Shown: piece by piece, positions 51,297 through 60,176 of the stretch
How the letters are laid out: each line of letters starts with the position of its first letter
Numbering within the stretch: position 1 is the stretch's first letter
From: JBCBKL01 sp963922565
GTDB taxonomy: Bacteria > Pseudomonadota > Alphaproteobacteria > Rhodobacterales > Rhodobacteraceae
Length of the DNA: 64,000 nt
Assembly (NCBI GenBank): GCA_963922565.1
Contig: CAWUIQ010000014.1
Span: 20,083 to 84,082 of the forward strand
Reading direction: 5' to 3'
The notes under the pieces: model-generated
Seen by the model: only the letters and a program-made list of their open reading frames with translations
Database searches by the model: none
Told to the model about the DNA's origin: nothing
Made by a program: the position numbers and the translations under genes

Positions 51297-53078
51297 ATGC
51301 CAAGCTACACCGCGCCGACCAAAGACATGCAATTTTTGTTGCATGACGTTCTGAAAGTCACGTCATCAGACATCCCCGGCTATGACGAACTCGAAAGCGA
51401 CTTCACCAGCGCCGTTCTGGAAGAAGCGGGCAAAATCAGCGCCGAGGTTCTGGCGCCGCTGAACGTCGTCGGCGACACCGAAGGCTGCCGGCTGGAAAAC
51501 GGCGTTGTCTATACGCCAACGGGCTTCAAAGATGCCTTCGAGCAGGTGAAAGAAGGCGGCTGGACCGGCCTCGACATGCCTGAGGAATACGGCGGTCAGG
51601 GCATGCCCTATCTGATGGGCACGGCTGTCGGCGAGATGTTCAGCGCCGCCAACCAGGCCTTTACCATGTATCAGGGTCTGACCCACGGTGCGGCCTCGGC
51701 GATCCTGGCCCACGGCACGGACGCGCAGAAAGACAAGTGGCTGCCCAAGATGGTGTCGTGCGAATGGACCGGCACGATGAACCTGACGGAACCGCATTGC
51801 GGTACCGATCTGGGCCTCATGCGCACCAAGGCAGAACCGCAAGACGACGGCAGCTACAAGATCACCGGGCAAAAGATCTTTATCTCTTCCGGTGAACACG
51901 ACATGGCCGACAACATCGTCCACCTCGTTCTCGCCAAGATCCCGGGCGGCCCCGAGGGCATCAAGGGCGTCTCGCTCTTCATTGTTCCAAAAATACTCGT
52001 CGACGACGACGGCAACATGGGCGCACGCAACGGCGTCTCGTGCGGCAAGATCGAAGAGAAAATGGGCATCCACGGCAACTCGACCTGCGTCATGAACTAT
52101 GACGAGGCCGAAGGATATCTGCTGGGCGAAGCGCACAAGGGCATGCGCGCCATGTTCACGATGATGAACGAAGCGCGTCTGGGTGTCGGCATGCAGGGCC
52201 TCGCCCAAGCCGATGTGGCTTATCAGAACGCGCTCGAATACGCCAAGGACCGGCTGCAGGGCCGCGACGTGACCGGCGTCAAGAACCCCGAGGGCCCGGC
52301 CGATCCGCTGATCGTGCACCCCGATATCCGCCGCTCGCTGATGGATCAGAAGTCGTTCGCCGAAGGCGCGCGTGCGTTCATCCTATGGGGCGCCACCATG
52401 ATCGACGCCGCGCACCGTGCCGAAGACAAGGATGCGGACGGGATCATCTCGCTGCTGACACCGGTCATCAAGGGGTTCCTGACCGATCAGGGCTATGACA
52501 TGACGATCAAGGCCCAGCAGGTTTATGGCGGCCACGGCTACATCGAGGAATGGGGCATGTCGCAATATACCCGCGACGCCCGTATCGCGATGATCTACGA
52601 AGGCGCCAACGGCGTTCAGGCGCTCGACCTCGTCGGCCGGAAGCTGGCGCAGGATGGCGGCAAGCACGTCATGGCGTTCTTCGAGATGGTGAAAACCTTC
52701 TGCAAGGAAAACGGTGGTCAGGACGAGGCGTTCGATCGCGATTTCATCGAGCCGCTGAAAGCGGCGTCGAAGGATCTGCAGGCCGCCGGCATGTACTTCA
52801 TGCAAAACGGCATGGCGAACCCCAACAACGCGCTGAGCGGCAGCTATGACTTCATGCACATGTTCGGCCATGTCTGCCTTGGGCTGATGTGGGCGCGCAT
52901 GGGCAAGGCCGCGATGGACGCGCTGGCTGGTGGTGCTTCGGACACCGAATTCTACAACACCAAGCTGGCGACGGGCCGCTACTACATGGCGCGGCAACTG
53001 CCGGCGACGGCGCTGCATCTCAAGCGGATCGAAAGCGGTGCAGAACCCGTGATGGCGCTCGAAGTGGCGAATTTCTAA
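51297..53078 (+). CDS. Acyl-CoA dehydrogenase (large, DmdC/FadE-like)
   Basis: This 593-residue FAD enzyme has an N-terminal helical domain, a middle beta domain with MNLTEPHCGTDLGLMRTKA, and C-terminal domains with QVYGGHGYIEEWGMSQYTRDARIAMIYEGANGVQALDLVGRKL, which carries the catalytic-base Glu and the FAD contacts. A long C-terminal extension (about 470-593) marks the large class that includes DmdC (methylmercaptopropionyl-CoA dehydrogenase) and AcdA. Acyl specificity is not readable. It is followed by a strong terminator. Confidence 0.92.
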   Translation: MPSYTAPTKDMQFLLHDVLKVTSSDIPGYDELESDFTSAVLEEAGKISAEVLAPLNVVGDTEGCRLENGVVYTPTGFKDAFEQVKEGGWTGLDMPEEYGGQGMPYLMGTAVGEMFSAANQAFTMYQGLTHGAASAILAHGTDAQKDKWLPKMVSCEWTGTMNLTEPHCGTDLGLMRTKAEPQDDGSYKITGQKIFISSGEHDMADNIVHLVLAKIPGGPEGIKGVSLFIVPKILVDDDGNMGARNGVSCGKIEEKMGIHGNSTCVMNYDEAEGYLLGEAHKGMRAMFTMMNEARLGVGMQGLAQADVAYQNALEYAKDRLQGRDVTGVKNPEGPADPLIVHPDIRRSLMDQKSFAEGARAFILWGATMIDAAHRAEDKDADGIISLLTPVIKGFLTDQGYDMTIKAQQVYGGHGYIEEWGMSQYTRDARIAMIYEGANGVQALDLVGRKLAQDGGKHVMAFFEMVKTFCKENGGQDEAFDRDFIEPLKAASKDLQAAGMYFMQNGMANPNNALSGSYDFMHMFGHVCLGLMWARMGKAAMDALAGGASDTEFYNTKLATGRYYMARQLPATALHLKRIESGAEPVMALEVANF

Positions 53079-53086
53079 AGCACTGG

Positions 53087-53119
53087 CAAGGCGGGCAGAA
53101 CGCCCGCCTTGTTTCTTTT
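53087..53119 (+). terminator. Rho-independent terminator after the large acyl-CoA dehydrogenase
   Basis: A perfect 10-bp stem CAAGGCGGGC/GCCCGCCTTG with a 5-base loop is followed by TTTCTTTT, only about 8 bp past the stop. Confidence 0.88.
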
Positions 53120-53133
53120 CGGGGAGGAGCCAG

Positions 53134-53346
53134 ATGCCGAAACGTTTTCGCCTGACCCGCCGTTTTCCGGTCGCCATGACCGAGGACGGCTATCGGCGGC
53201 TGCGGGCCTTCGCCGCCGAGGCGGGGCTCGACGAAGGCGAGGCGCTGTCTTTCATCTTCGAAAATTTCAACAGCGTCATCGACGAAGAAAACCTCACGCA
53301 CCGGATGCGGATCTTCAATTCCGAGCTTGAGGCGCGCAAACGCTAG
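53134..53346 (+). CDS. Small conserved-looking protein between acyl-CoA dehydrogenase genes
   Basis: This 70-residue basic-to-acidic protein starts MPKRFRLTRRFPVAMTEDGYRRLRAFAAEAGLDEGEALSFIFENF. The pattern suggests a short beta strand and two helices, faintly like a ribbon-helix-helix protein, though not confident. GGGGAGGAG (53121-53129) is a strong ribosome site. It ends 20 bp before the second acyl-CoA dehydrogenase gene. Its function is unknown. Confidence 0.7.
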   Translation: MPKRFRLTRRFPVAMTEDGYRRLRAFAAEAGLDEGEALSFIFENFNSVIDEENLTHRMRIFNSELEARKR

Positions 53347-53366
53347 GTCTGCCCGGGGAGGAGACC

Positions 53367-54524
53367 ATGAAAGACTTGCCAGACCAGGCATCCCGTTGGA
53401 TGACCGACGAACACCGCATGATCGCGGAGATGACGGCGCAGTTCATTACGAATGAATGGGCCCCGCATTTCGAGCGCTGGCGGAAACAGGGCCAGATGGA
53501 TCCCGAGATCTGGCAGCAGGCCGGCGAACTTGGCCTGCTCTGCCCGTCGATCCCCGAGGAATACGGCGGGCCGGGTGGCGATTTCGGACATGAGGCCGCC
53601 ATCCTGATCGAAGCGTCGCGGGCCAATCTGGCAAGCTGGGGTGCAGCCATCCACGGACCCATTGTGGCGCATTACATCCTCGCCTATGGCAGCGAAGATC
53701 AAAAGAAACGCTGGCTGCCAAAGTTGGTGACCGGTGAGCTGGTCGGCGCTTTGGCGATGACCGAACCGTCGACGGGTTCGGACGTGCAGGCGATCAGGAC
53801 AAGGGCGATCCGCGACGGCAATGCCTATCGGCTCTCGGGGCAAAAGACGTTCATCTCGAATGGTCAGCATGCCAACCTGATCATCGTCGCGGCCAAGACG
53901 GATCCGAACGAGGGCGCCAAGGGTGTGTCACTGGTCGTGGTGGAAACCGACAGCGCCGGCGGCTTTGCCCGTGGCCGCAATCTCGAAAAGATCGGGCTGC
54001 ATGCGGCTGATACGTCGGAGCTCTTCTTCGACAACGTGGAGATCCCGCCCGAAAACATCCTCGGCGGCGATGAAGGGCGCGGCTTCTATCAGATGATGGA
54101 GCAACTACCCCAGGAAAGGCTCGCCATTGCCTGCGGCGCGATCGGCGCGATGGAGGGTGCGCTGGAACGGACCATCGCCTATTGCAAGGAACGTGAAGCC
54201 TTTGGCGGGCCCCTCACCCAGTTTCAGAACACACGCTTCAAGCTGGCGGAATGCAAGACCAAGGTGGCTGTGAGCCGTGCTTTCTTTGACGAATGCATGG
54301 CCGAGCACCTGCGCGGCGCGCTCAGCGTCGACAAGGCCGCCATGGCGAAATACTGGACCACCGATGTGCAGGGCGACGTGCTGGACGAATGCCTGCAACT
54401 ACACGGCGGGTACGGCTTCATGCAGGAATACGCCGTGGGTGAAATGTGGGCCGACGCCCGGGTGCAACGGATCTACGGCGGAACGAACGAAATCATGAAA
54501 GAACTGATTGCGAGGGCATTGTGA
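53367..54524 (+). CDS. Acyl-CoA dehydrogenase (medium-size)
   Basis: This 385-residue acyl-CoA dehydrogenase has the usual three domains: N-terminal helices, middle beta domain (ALAMTEPSTGSDVQAIRTRA, TFISNGQHANLIIVAAKT) and C-terminal helices (LQLHGGYGFMQEYAVGEMWADARVQRIYGGTNEIMKELIARAL). The catalytic Glu is expected near the GGTNE region. GGGGAGGAG precedes the ATG. It is probably long-chain or branched-chain specific. Confidence 0.93.
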   Translation: MKDLPDQASRWMTDEHRMIAEMTAQFITNEWAPHFERWRKQGQMDPEIWQQAGELGLLCPSIPEEYGGPGGDFGHEAAILIEASRANLASWGAAIHGPIVAHYILAYGSEDQKKRWLPKLVTGELVGALAMTEPSTGSDVQAIRTRAIRDGNAYRLSGQKTFISNGQHANLIIVAAKTDPNEGAKGVSLVVVETDSAGGFARGRNLEKIGLHAADTSELFFDNVEIPPENILGGDEGRGFYQMMEQLPQERLAIACGAIGAMEGALERTIAYCKEREAFGGPLTQFQNTRFKLAECKTKVAVSRAFFDECMAEHLRGALSVDKAAMAKYWTTDVQGDVLDECLQLHGGYGFMQEYAVGEMWADARVQRIYGGTNEIMKELIARAL

Positions 54525-54846
54525 GCTGGTCTGACCTCCGCTCTAGTGGCGCGTCAGCCGCCGGTGCGTATTTGTCACGAGAAGAAGGGGCGGGCACGTG
54601 CAGAAGGTCCACCCCGCGCGCCGGCTCGACCGTTAGACGGAACGCAAGCGGGCGGCGGGGCTTCTCCTCGTGCGGTCATCGGCTCGCCAGCCTGTACCGC
54701 ACAAACGTTAAGGCACGATCAAGGTTAACGCTCGGTTTCCAACGAGAAGATCGTCACCTTCTTCTCGTCCCAAAAACGCCGGGGGTGTGGGGGCTGGCCC
54801 CCACTCCGGACATTTCCGCAAGCGCATCGGGGGGAGCCGACAGACC
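54525..54846. repeat. Intergenic repeat region (322 bp) with inverted repeats and a palindrome
   Basis: No gene is supported. ACGAGAAGAAGG (54577-54588) is repeated in exact inverse at 54757-54768 and with one mismatch at 54661-54672; ACGAGAAG also occurs at 54742-54749, making a local hairpin with 54761-54768. A perfect palindrome GTGGGGGC-TG-GCCCCCAC is at 54787-54804. Such clustering suggests a repeat element or complex terminator. Confidence 0.6.
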
Positions 54847-55479
54847 ATGACCTTGCAACTGCATTGCTTCGGCGAAAGCGGAAACTCCTATAAAGCGGCC
54901 CTCGCGCTCGAACTGAGCGGTCTTGATTGGGAGCCGGTCTATGTCGATTTCTTCAACGGCGCGGCCCGGACCGACGCGTATCGCGCGCTCAACCCGATGG
55001 GCGAGGCGCCATTGCTGGTCGACGACGACATGCGCCTCAGCCAGTCGGGTGTCATTCAGCAGTATATCTCCGACAAGACCGGCAAGTTTGCCGGCAATGA
55101 TGCCGACAAATACGAGGTCCTCCGCTGGGTCCTCTTCGACAATCACAAGCTCAGTTCGATGGCGGGCGTCACCCGCTTCCTGATGAACTTCTTGCCCGAG
55201 GAAAAGCGCCCCCAGGACGTCATTGCCTTCAACCAGGGCCGTCTCAAGGCCGCCTATGCTGTTCTCAATACCCACCTGGCAGGTCGCGACTGGATCGTCG
55301 GCAACGACATCACCAACGCCGATCTGAGTTGCTGCGGCTATCTCTACTACCCCGAGCCATTCGGCTTTGATCGGGCTGACTGGCCCAACATCGACGCCTG
55401 GCTCACCCGCCTGTCCGAAACACCCAGCTGGAAGCATCCATACGACCTGATGCCAAAGGCCCTGCCTGACCAAACGTAA
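54847..55479 (+). CDS. Glutathione S-transferase family protein
   Basis: This 210-residue GST has a thioredoxin-like N-domain (about 1-78, QLHCFGESGNSYKAALALELSGLDWEPVYVDF, MGEAPLLVDDDMRLSQSGVIQQYI with the glutathione-binding Pro and Glu/Gln-Ser pair) and a helical C-domain (NADLSCCGYLYYPEPFGFDRADWPNIDAWLTRL). The N-terminal Ser is at the usual catalytic position. It is co-directional with the thiolase gene 79 bp downstream. Substrate unknown; possibly detoxifies products of acyl-CoA metabolism. Confidence 0.88.
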   Translation: MTLQLHCFGESGNSYKAALALELSGLDWEPVYVDFFNGAARTDAYRALNPMGEAPLLVDDDMRLSQSGVIQQYISDKTGKFAGNDADKYEVLRWVLFDNHKLSSMAGVTRFLMNFLPEEKRPQDVIAFNQGRLKAAYAVLNTHLAGRDWIVGNDITNADLSCCGYLYYPEPFGFDRADWPNIDAWLTRLSETPSWKHPYDLMPKALPDQT

Positions 55480-55558
55480 AAAGACGCAGCGGCACATCTT
55501 GCACCGTCATCCTGTGCCGCCCCACGTACCAACAAAGACACGTCGAGAGGATCACCCA

Positions 55559-56770
55559 ATGACCGAAGCCTATATCTACGACGCGCTGCGCACCCCTCGC
55601 GGCAAAGGCCGCAAGGACGGCGCATTGCACGAAGTGACCGCGCTGCGCCTGAGCGCCCAGACCCTGAACGCGATCAAGGATCGCAACAACCTCGACGGTC
55701 ACGCGGTCGAGGACGTGATCTGGGGCAATGTCACCCAGGTCATGGAACAGGGCGGCTGTCTTGCCCGGTCGGCCGTGCTGGCCTCCGATCTCGATGAAAA
55801 GATCCCCGGCCTGGCCATCAACCGTTTCTGCGCTTCGGGTATGGAGGCCGTGAACCTCGCCGCCAACCAGGTCAAAGGTGGTGCCGGCGATGCCTACATC
55901 GCGGGCGGCGTCGAGATGATGGGCCGCGTGGCCATGGGCAGCGATGGTGCCGCCATCGCCGCCGACCCGAGCATCGCGCTCGACACCTATTTCGTGCCTC
56001 AGGGCATCAGCGCCGACATCATCGCCACGAAGTACGGCTTCAGCCGCGACGATGCCGATGCGCTGGCCGTTGAATCCCAGCGGCGCGCGAAGGTCGCGTG
56101 GGACGAAGACCGCTTTAACGGATCGGTCATCACCATCAAGGACCAGAACGGCCTGACCATTCTCGATCACGACGAATACATGCGCCCGGGCACCGACATG
56201 CAATCGCTCGGTTCGCTCAACCCGTCCTTCCAGGCCATGGGCGAGGTCATGCCCGGCTTCGACAAGGTAGCGATCATGAAGTACCCGGAGCTGGAGCGGA
56301 TCAATCACATCCACCACGCCGGCAACTCATCCGGCATCGTCGACGGCTCGGCGGCGGTCCTGATCGGCAACAAGGAATTCGGCGAGAAATATGGTCTGAA
56401 GCCGCGCGCCCGCATCAAGGCCACGGCAAAGATCGGCACCGATCCGACCATCATGCTGACCGGCCCGGTTCCGGTGACGGAAAAGATCCTCAAGGATCAT
56501 GGCATGGAAATCGGTGACATTGACCTCTTCGAAGTGAACGAGGCGTTCGCATCGGTCGTGTTGCGTTTCATGCAGGCCTTCGATGTCGACCACGACAAGG
56601 TCAATGTAAATGGCGGCTCCATCGCTATGGGCCACCCGCTGGGCGCCACCGGTGCAATGATCATCGGCACCCTTCTCGATGAATTGGAGCGTTCGGACAA
56701 GGAAACGGGTCTGGCAACGCTTTGCATCGCATCGGGCATGGGGGCGGCCACGATCATCGAACGGGTCTAG
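55559..56770 (+). CDS. Acetyl-CoA C-acyltransferase (thiolase)
   Basis: This 403-residue thiolase has the nucleophile Cys in NRFCASGMEAVNLA, NEAFASVVLRFM, GGSIAMGHPLGATGA (catalytic His) and the second Cys in TLCIASGMGAATIIERV. It performs the last step of beta-oxidation together with the FadJ-type enzyme downstream. GAGAGG precedes the ATG. It is followed 6 bp later by the tandem NTF2-like gene. Confidence 0.94.
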   Translation: MTEAYIYDALRTPRGKGRKDGALHEVTALRLSAQTLNAIKDRNNLDGHAVEDVIWGNVTQVMEQGGCLARSAVLASDLDEKIPGLAINRFCASGMEAVNLAANQVKGGAGDAYIAGGVEMMGRVAMGSDGAAIAADPSIALDTYFVPQGISADIIATKYGFSRDDADALAVESQRRAKVAWDEDRFNGSVITIKDQNGLTILDHDEYMRPGTDMQSLGSLNPSFQAMGEVMPGFDKVAIMKYPELERINHIHHAGNSSGIVDGSAAVLIGNKEFGEKYGLKPRARIKATAKIGTDPTIMLTGPVPVTEKILKDHGMEIGDIDLFEVNEAFASVVLRFMQAFDVDHDKVNVNGGSIAMGHPLGATGAMIIGTLLDELERSDKETGLATLCIASGMGAATIIERV

Positions 56771-56776
56771 GCCCGG

Positions 56777-57679
56777 ATGGCTGAGACGGCACAAGAGACA
56801 TATCAGCATGTGCTTGACCGCGTCGACGCGGCCATCAGCACGGCCGATTACGATCTTTTGCGCCGTCACGTGGCCCTTCCCTATCGGATGGTCACCTCAC
56901 GATCGTCGCAAGTCTTCGAAACCGAAGCTGAACTGAAAGAGCTGTTCTTGACCTTCGCACACTCCATCGCTGCCCTGGGCGTGGATAACTTCCACCGCGT
57001 CGCGGGTGATTGCCGGTTCATCGATCCCGTGACGATCCTTGGCAATCACATGACCTATGTGCGTCGTGGAGCCGAGGACATGGTGCCGCCTTACCCGTCG
57101 CTCATGACCATGTACAAAAGTGGCGACGATTGGCAGATCACCGAAGCGCAGAATGCTATCGAGAACAGCGAGTGGCCGATCCTCGTTCCCAAGACCCTGG
57201 ATGCCTCCACAGCGGCTCCTTCCGAGCCGGGGCGGGAGTTGAGAAAGGCGCTGTTTCAATCGGTGCTGGACCGGTTCACCGACGCGATCGAGGCCGAGGA
57301 TCACCACAAAATCGAATCCTGCCTGTCGTTCCCGTTCACCCTGATCGGCCACACTGGCGCCAAGACCTTGACCGACGCCGCCTCGGTTCAGGCCGAGCTT
57401 GCGGCCTTCTGGGGCGAGGATGCCGATGCGTGGGTCACGCAGATCGTGCGCGAGGCGATCTCGACCGAGATGGTGGGGGCCGATCAGATGATCGGTGTCT
57501 ACCGCACCCATGCTTTCCGCGGTGGCTCACACGTTGTCCCACCTTGGGATTCCTCGGTCACCCTGCGCAATGAAAAAGGTCTTTGGCGGGCCACGTCGAT
57601 CATGCGGCCCCGCCCGACCGTCGAACTGACACCCGAAGACAGCGGCTCCTCTCAAGAGACATCCGGGGGGTCCCAATGA
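56777..57679 (+). CDS. Tandem NTF2/SnoaL-like protein in the beta-oxidation cluster
   Basis: This 300-residue cytoplasmic protein is built of two similar halves (about 5-135 and 155-285). Each starts with a helix plus (A/E)-x-D-x-x-x-(I/L)-x3-(V/L)-x-(L/F)-P-(Y/F), as in YDLLRRHVALPYRMV and HHKIESCLSFPFTLI. Each ends with a VPP(Y/W) region: MVPPYPSLMTMYKSGDDWQIT and VVPPWDSSVTLRNEKGLWRAT. This is the cone-shaped NTF2-like fold, duplicated. Its function is unknown; it lies between the thiolase and FadJ genes, so a role in acyl-CoA chemistry or binding is possible. Confidence 0.75.
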   Translation: MAETAQETYQHVLDRVDAAISTADYDLLRRHVALPYRMVTSRSSQVFETEAELKELFLTFAHSIAALGVDNFHRVAGDCRFIDPVTILGNHMTYVRRGAEDMVPPYPSLMTMYKSGDDWQITEAQNAIENSEWPILVPKTLDASTAAPSEPGRELRKALFQSVLDRFTDAIEAEDHHKIESCLSFPFTLIGHTGAKTLTDAASVQAELAAFWGEDADAWVTQIVREAISTEMVGADQMIGVYRTHAFRGGSHVVPPWDSSVTLRNEKGLWRATSIMRPRPTVELTPEDSGSSQETSGGSQ

Positions 57680-57900
57680 ATTCTACCCATCACACCGTCC
57701 GTGCTGATCTGGCGCCCGCCCGCGAGGCGCTGACACGGATGGATGAAATGAAAACCAATCTGATCGTCGGCGCCTGCCCCGACGATGAAATCTGCCATGA
57801 ACCCTTTGCCGCTCTGCATATCGCCCCGAAAGGCCCCGCAGACCGTCACTCGGCCAGCATGGCACACCCTACCCCAGCAAAGGAAAACCGACATGACTGA
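57676..57900 (+). CDS. Possible small protein translationally coupled to fadJ
   Basis: A 74-codon frame starts in ATGA overlap with the NTF2-like gene and ends 8 bases inside fadJ, so it could be coupled to both. It starts MNSTHHTVRADLAPAREALTRMDEM and has an acidic middle with two cysteines. No family is recognised, and composition gives no strong coding signal. It may be a leader peptide or non-coding. Confidence 0.35.
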   Translation: MNSTHHTVRADLAPAREALTRMDEMKTNLIVGACPDDEICHEPFAALHIAPKGPADRHSASMAHPTPAKENRHD

Positions 57901-60094
57901 CTTTACCATGCAAAAGGGCGACGACGGTGTCGCGATCATCACATGGGACGTTCCCGGAAAATCGATGAACGTCATGTCACTCGAAGGGTTGCAGCAGCTT
58001 GACGCCCTGATCGACGACGCGCTTGCCGACGATGCGGTCAAGGGGATCGTGATCACCTCGGGCAAGGACGGTTCCTTTGCCGGCGGCATGGACCTGAACC
58101 TGCTGGCCAAGATGAAGGAAGAGGCAGGCGACAACCCGGCCAAGGGCCTGTTCGAAGGCACGATGCGCATGCACCACCTGCTGCGCAAGATCGAGCTTGC
58201 AGGGATGGATCCCAAGACCCAGAAAGGCGGCAAGCCGATCGCCGCAGCGCTGCCCGGCACTGCCGCGGGCATCGGCCTCGAACTGCCGCTGGCCACGCAC
58301 CGCATTTTCATGGCCAACAACCCCAAGGCCAAGGTCGGTCTGCCCGAAATCATGGTCGGCATCTTCCCCGGCGCGGGCGGCACCACACGCCTTGTGCGCA
58401 AGTTGGGCGCGATGAATGCGTCGTCCTTCCTGCTCGAAGGCAAGATGGTCAGCCCGGACAAGGCCAAGGGTCAACTCGTTGACGAAGTGGTCGATGACCC
58501 GATGGCAGCGGCCAAGGAATGGGTGCTTAATGCCTCGGACGCGGACATCGTCAAGGATTGGGACAAGAAGGGTTACAAGATGCCCGGCGGCGCGCCCTAT
58601 CACCCCGCCGGCTTCATGACGTTCGTCGGCGCGAATGCCATGGTCAACGGCAAGACCCAAGGCGTCTATCCGGCGGCCAAGGCCCTGCTTTCCGCGGTCT
58701 ATGAAGGGGCGCTCGTGCCCTTTGACACAGCGCTCAAGATCGAGGCCCGTTGGTTCACAAACGTTCTGATGAACCCGTCCTCGGCCAACATGATCCGCTC
58801 GATCTTCCTCAACAAGGAAGCGCTGGAAAAGGGTGCCGTTCGACCTCAAGGCATCGAAGACCAACGCGTCAAGAAACTGGGCGTTCTGGGCGCGGGCCTG
58901 ATGGGTGCTGGCATTGCGCTGGTCTCCGCACAGGCTGGCATCGAGGTGGTTCTGGTCGACCGCGACCAGGAAAGCGCGGATCGGGGCAAGAACTACACTG
59001 AGAAATATCTCGAAAAGGGCAAATCGCGCGGCAAGGTCACGCAGGAAAAGGCGGATGCGATGCTGTCGCTGATCACGCCGACGCCGGACCTTGACCAGCT
59101 CAAGGGCTGTGACCTGATCATCGAGGCGGTCTTTGAAGACCCTGCCGTCAAGGCCGACATGACCAAGAAGGTCGAGGCGATCATCCCCGACGATTGCATC
59201 TTTGCCACCAACACATCGACGCTGCCGATCACGGATCTGGCACAGGCGTCGGTGCGCAAGGAGCAGTTCATCGGCATCCACTTCTTCTCGCCCGTCGAAA
59301 AGATGCTGCTTGTCGAGATAATCAAGGGCAAGGAAACCGGCGACCGGGCCGTAGCCAAGGCGCTCGACTATGTCCGCCAGATCCGCAAGACGCCGATCGT
59401 GGTCAACGACGCGCGCTTCTTCTACGCCAACCGCTGCATCATCCCCTATATCAACGAAGGCACGCGGATGGTGACGGAAGGGGTCGAACCGGCGCTGATC
59501 GAGAATGCGGCCAAGCTGGTTGGCATGCCTCTGGGTCCCCTTCAGCTGACCGATGAAACGGCCATCGACCTCGGCGCCAAGATCGCCCGGGCGACCAAGG
59601 CCGCCATGGGCGCCGCCTATCCCGAGAGCCCCTCGGACGATCTGATCTTCTGGATGGAAGAAGAAGGACGTCTGGGCCGCAAGGCGAATGCGGGCTTCTA
59701 CGAGTATGACGACAAAGGCAAACGCGGTCTGATCTGGCGGGGGCTGAACGAAAAATACCCGCTGGCCGATGACCAGCCCGACCTGACCGAAGTGCAGCAC
59801 CGTCTGCTCTTCTCTCAGGTGCTCGAAGCGGTTCGTGCACTGGAAGAAGGCGTGCTGATGGATATCCGCGAGGGTGACGTCGGCGCGATCCTCGGCTGGG
59901 GTTTTGCACCGTGGTCCGGTGGTCCACTGTCGTGGCTCGACATGATCGGCGCCGCCTATGCGGCCGAGCGCTGCGACCAGCTGGAAGCGAAGTTCGGCGA
60001 GCGGTTCAAATGCCCTGCCCTGCTGCGTGAAATGGCGGAAAAGGACGAAACGTTCTATGGCCGGTTCGCGCCGGAAACTGCCGAAGCCGCTTAG
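57893..60094 (+). CDS. fadJ: Fatty-acid oxidation multifunctional enzyme (FadJ/FadB type)
   Basis: This 733-residue enzyme combines an enoyl-CoA hydratase domain (about 1-200: TSGKDGSFAGGMDLNLL, and PGTAAGIGLELPLATHRIFM with a hydratase glutamate) with a 3-hydroxyacyl-CoA dehydrogenase (about 320-720: VLGAGLMGAGIALVSAQAGIEVVLVDRD, FIGIHFFSPVEKMLLVEII with the catalytic His). It performs hydration and oxidation steps of beta-oxidation with the thiolase encoded upstream. The ATG at 57893 follows AAGGAAAA. Strong hairpins follow the stop. Confidence 0.95.
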   Translation: MTDFTMQKGDDGVAIITWDVPGKSMNVMSLEGLQQLDALIDDALADDAVKGIVITSGKDGSFAGGMDLNLLAKMKEEAGDNPAKGLFEGTMRMHHLLRKIELAGMDPKTQKGGKPIAAALPGTAAGIGLELPLATHRIFMANNPKAKVGLPEIMVGIFPGAGGTTRLVRKLGAMNASSFLLEGKMVSPDKAKGQLVDEVVDDPMAAAKEWVLNASDADIVKDWDKKGYKMPGGAPYHPAGFMTFVGANAMVNGKTQGVYPAAKALLSAVYEGALVPFDTALKIEARWFTNVLMNPSSANMIRSIFLNKEALEKGAVRPQGIEDQRVKKLGVLGAGLMGAGIALVSAQAGIEVVLVDRDQESADRGKNYTEKYLEKGKSRGKVTQEKADAMLSLITPTPDLDQLKGCDLIIEAVFEDPAVKADMTKKVEAIIPDDCIFATNTSTLPITDLAQASVRKEQFIGIHFFSPVEKMLLVEIIKGKETGDRAVAKALDYVRQIRKTPIVVNDARFFYANRCIIPYINEGTRMVTEGVEPALIENAAKLVGMPLGPLQLTDETAIDLGAKIARATKAAMGAAYPESPSDDLIFWMEEEGRLGRKANAGFYEYDDKGKRGLIWRGLNEKYPLADDQPDLTEVQHRLLFSQVLEAVRALEEGVLMDIREGDVGAILGWGFAPWSGGPLSWLDMIGAAYAAERCDQLEAKFGERFKCPALLREMAEKDETFYGRFAPETAEAA

Positions 60095-60101
60095 GAAAAC
60101 C

Positions 60102-60138
60102 CTCTGCCCCGGACGGATGCGGCTCGTCCGGGGCAGAG
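60102..60138. terminator. Perfect 14-bp hairpin after fadJ (bidirectional terminator candidate)
   Basis: CTCTGCCCCGGACG and CGTCCGGGGCAGAG flank a 9-base loop just after fadJ and face the converging Hint-domain gene. It has no long T-tract. Confidence 0.7.
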
Positions 60139-60141
60139 ATC

Positions 60142-60172
60142 ATCAGGCGCACCCTCCAGGTGCGCGCCTGAT
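60142..60172. terminator. Second tandem hairpin between fadJ and the Hint gene
   Basis: ATCAGGCGCACC (60142-60153) pairs with GGTGCGCGCCTGAT (60159-60172) with a 2-base bulge. Together with the adjacent hairpin it probably ends both converging transcripts. Confidence 0.55.
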
Positions 60173-60176
60173 CCGG

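Noticed and set aside
51297..53078. Naming the large acyl-CoA dehydrogenase dmdC and the ligase at 61779 dmdB
   Set aside because: Both resemble DMSP-demethylation enzymes, but the families overlap with general acyl-CoA enzymes, and no dmdA or dmdD is in the window.
57977..59800. 607-codon minus-strand frame opposite fadJ
   Set aside because: It is a GC-rich antisense shadow of fadJ; the plus-strand frame has full domain motifs.
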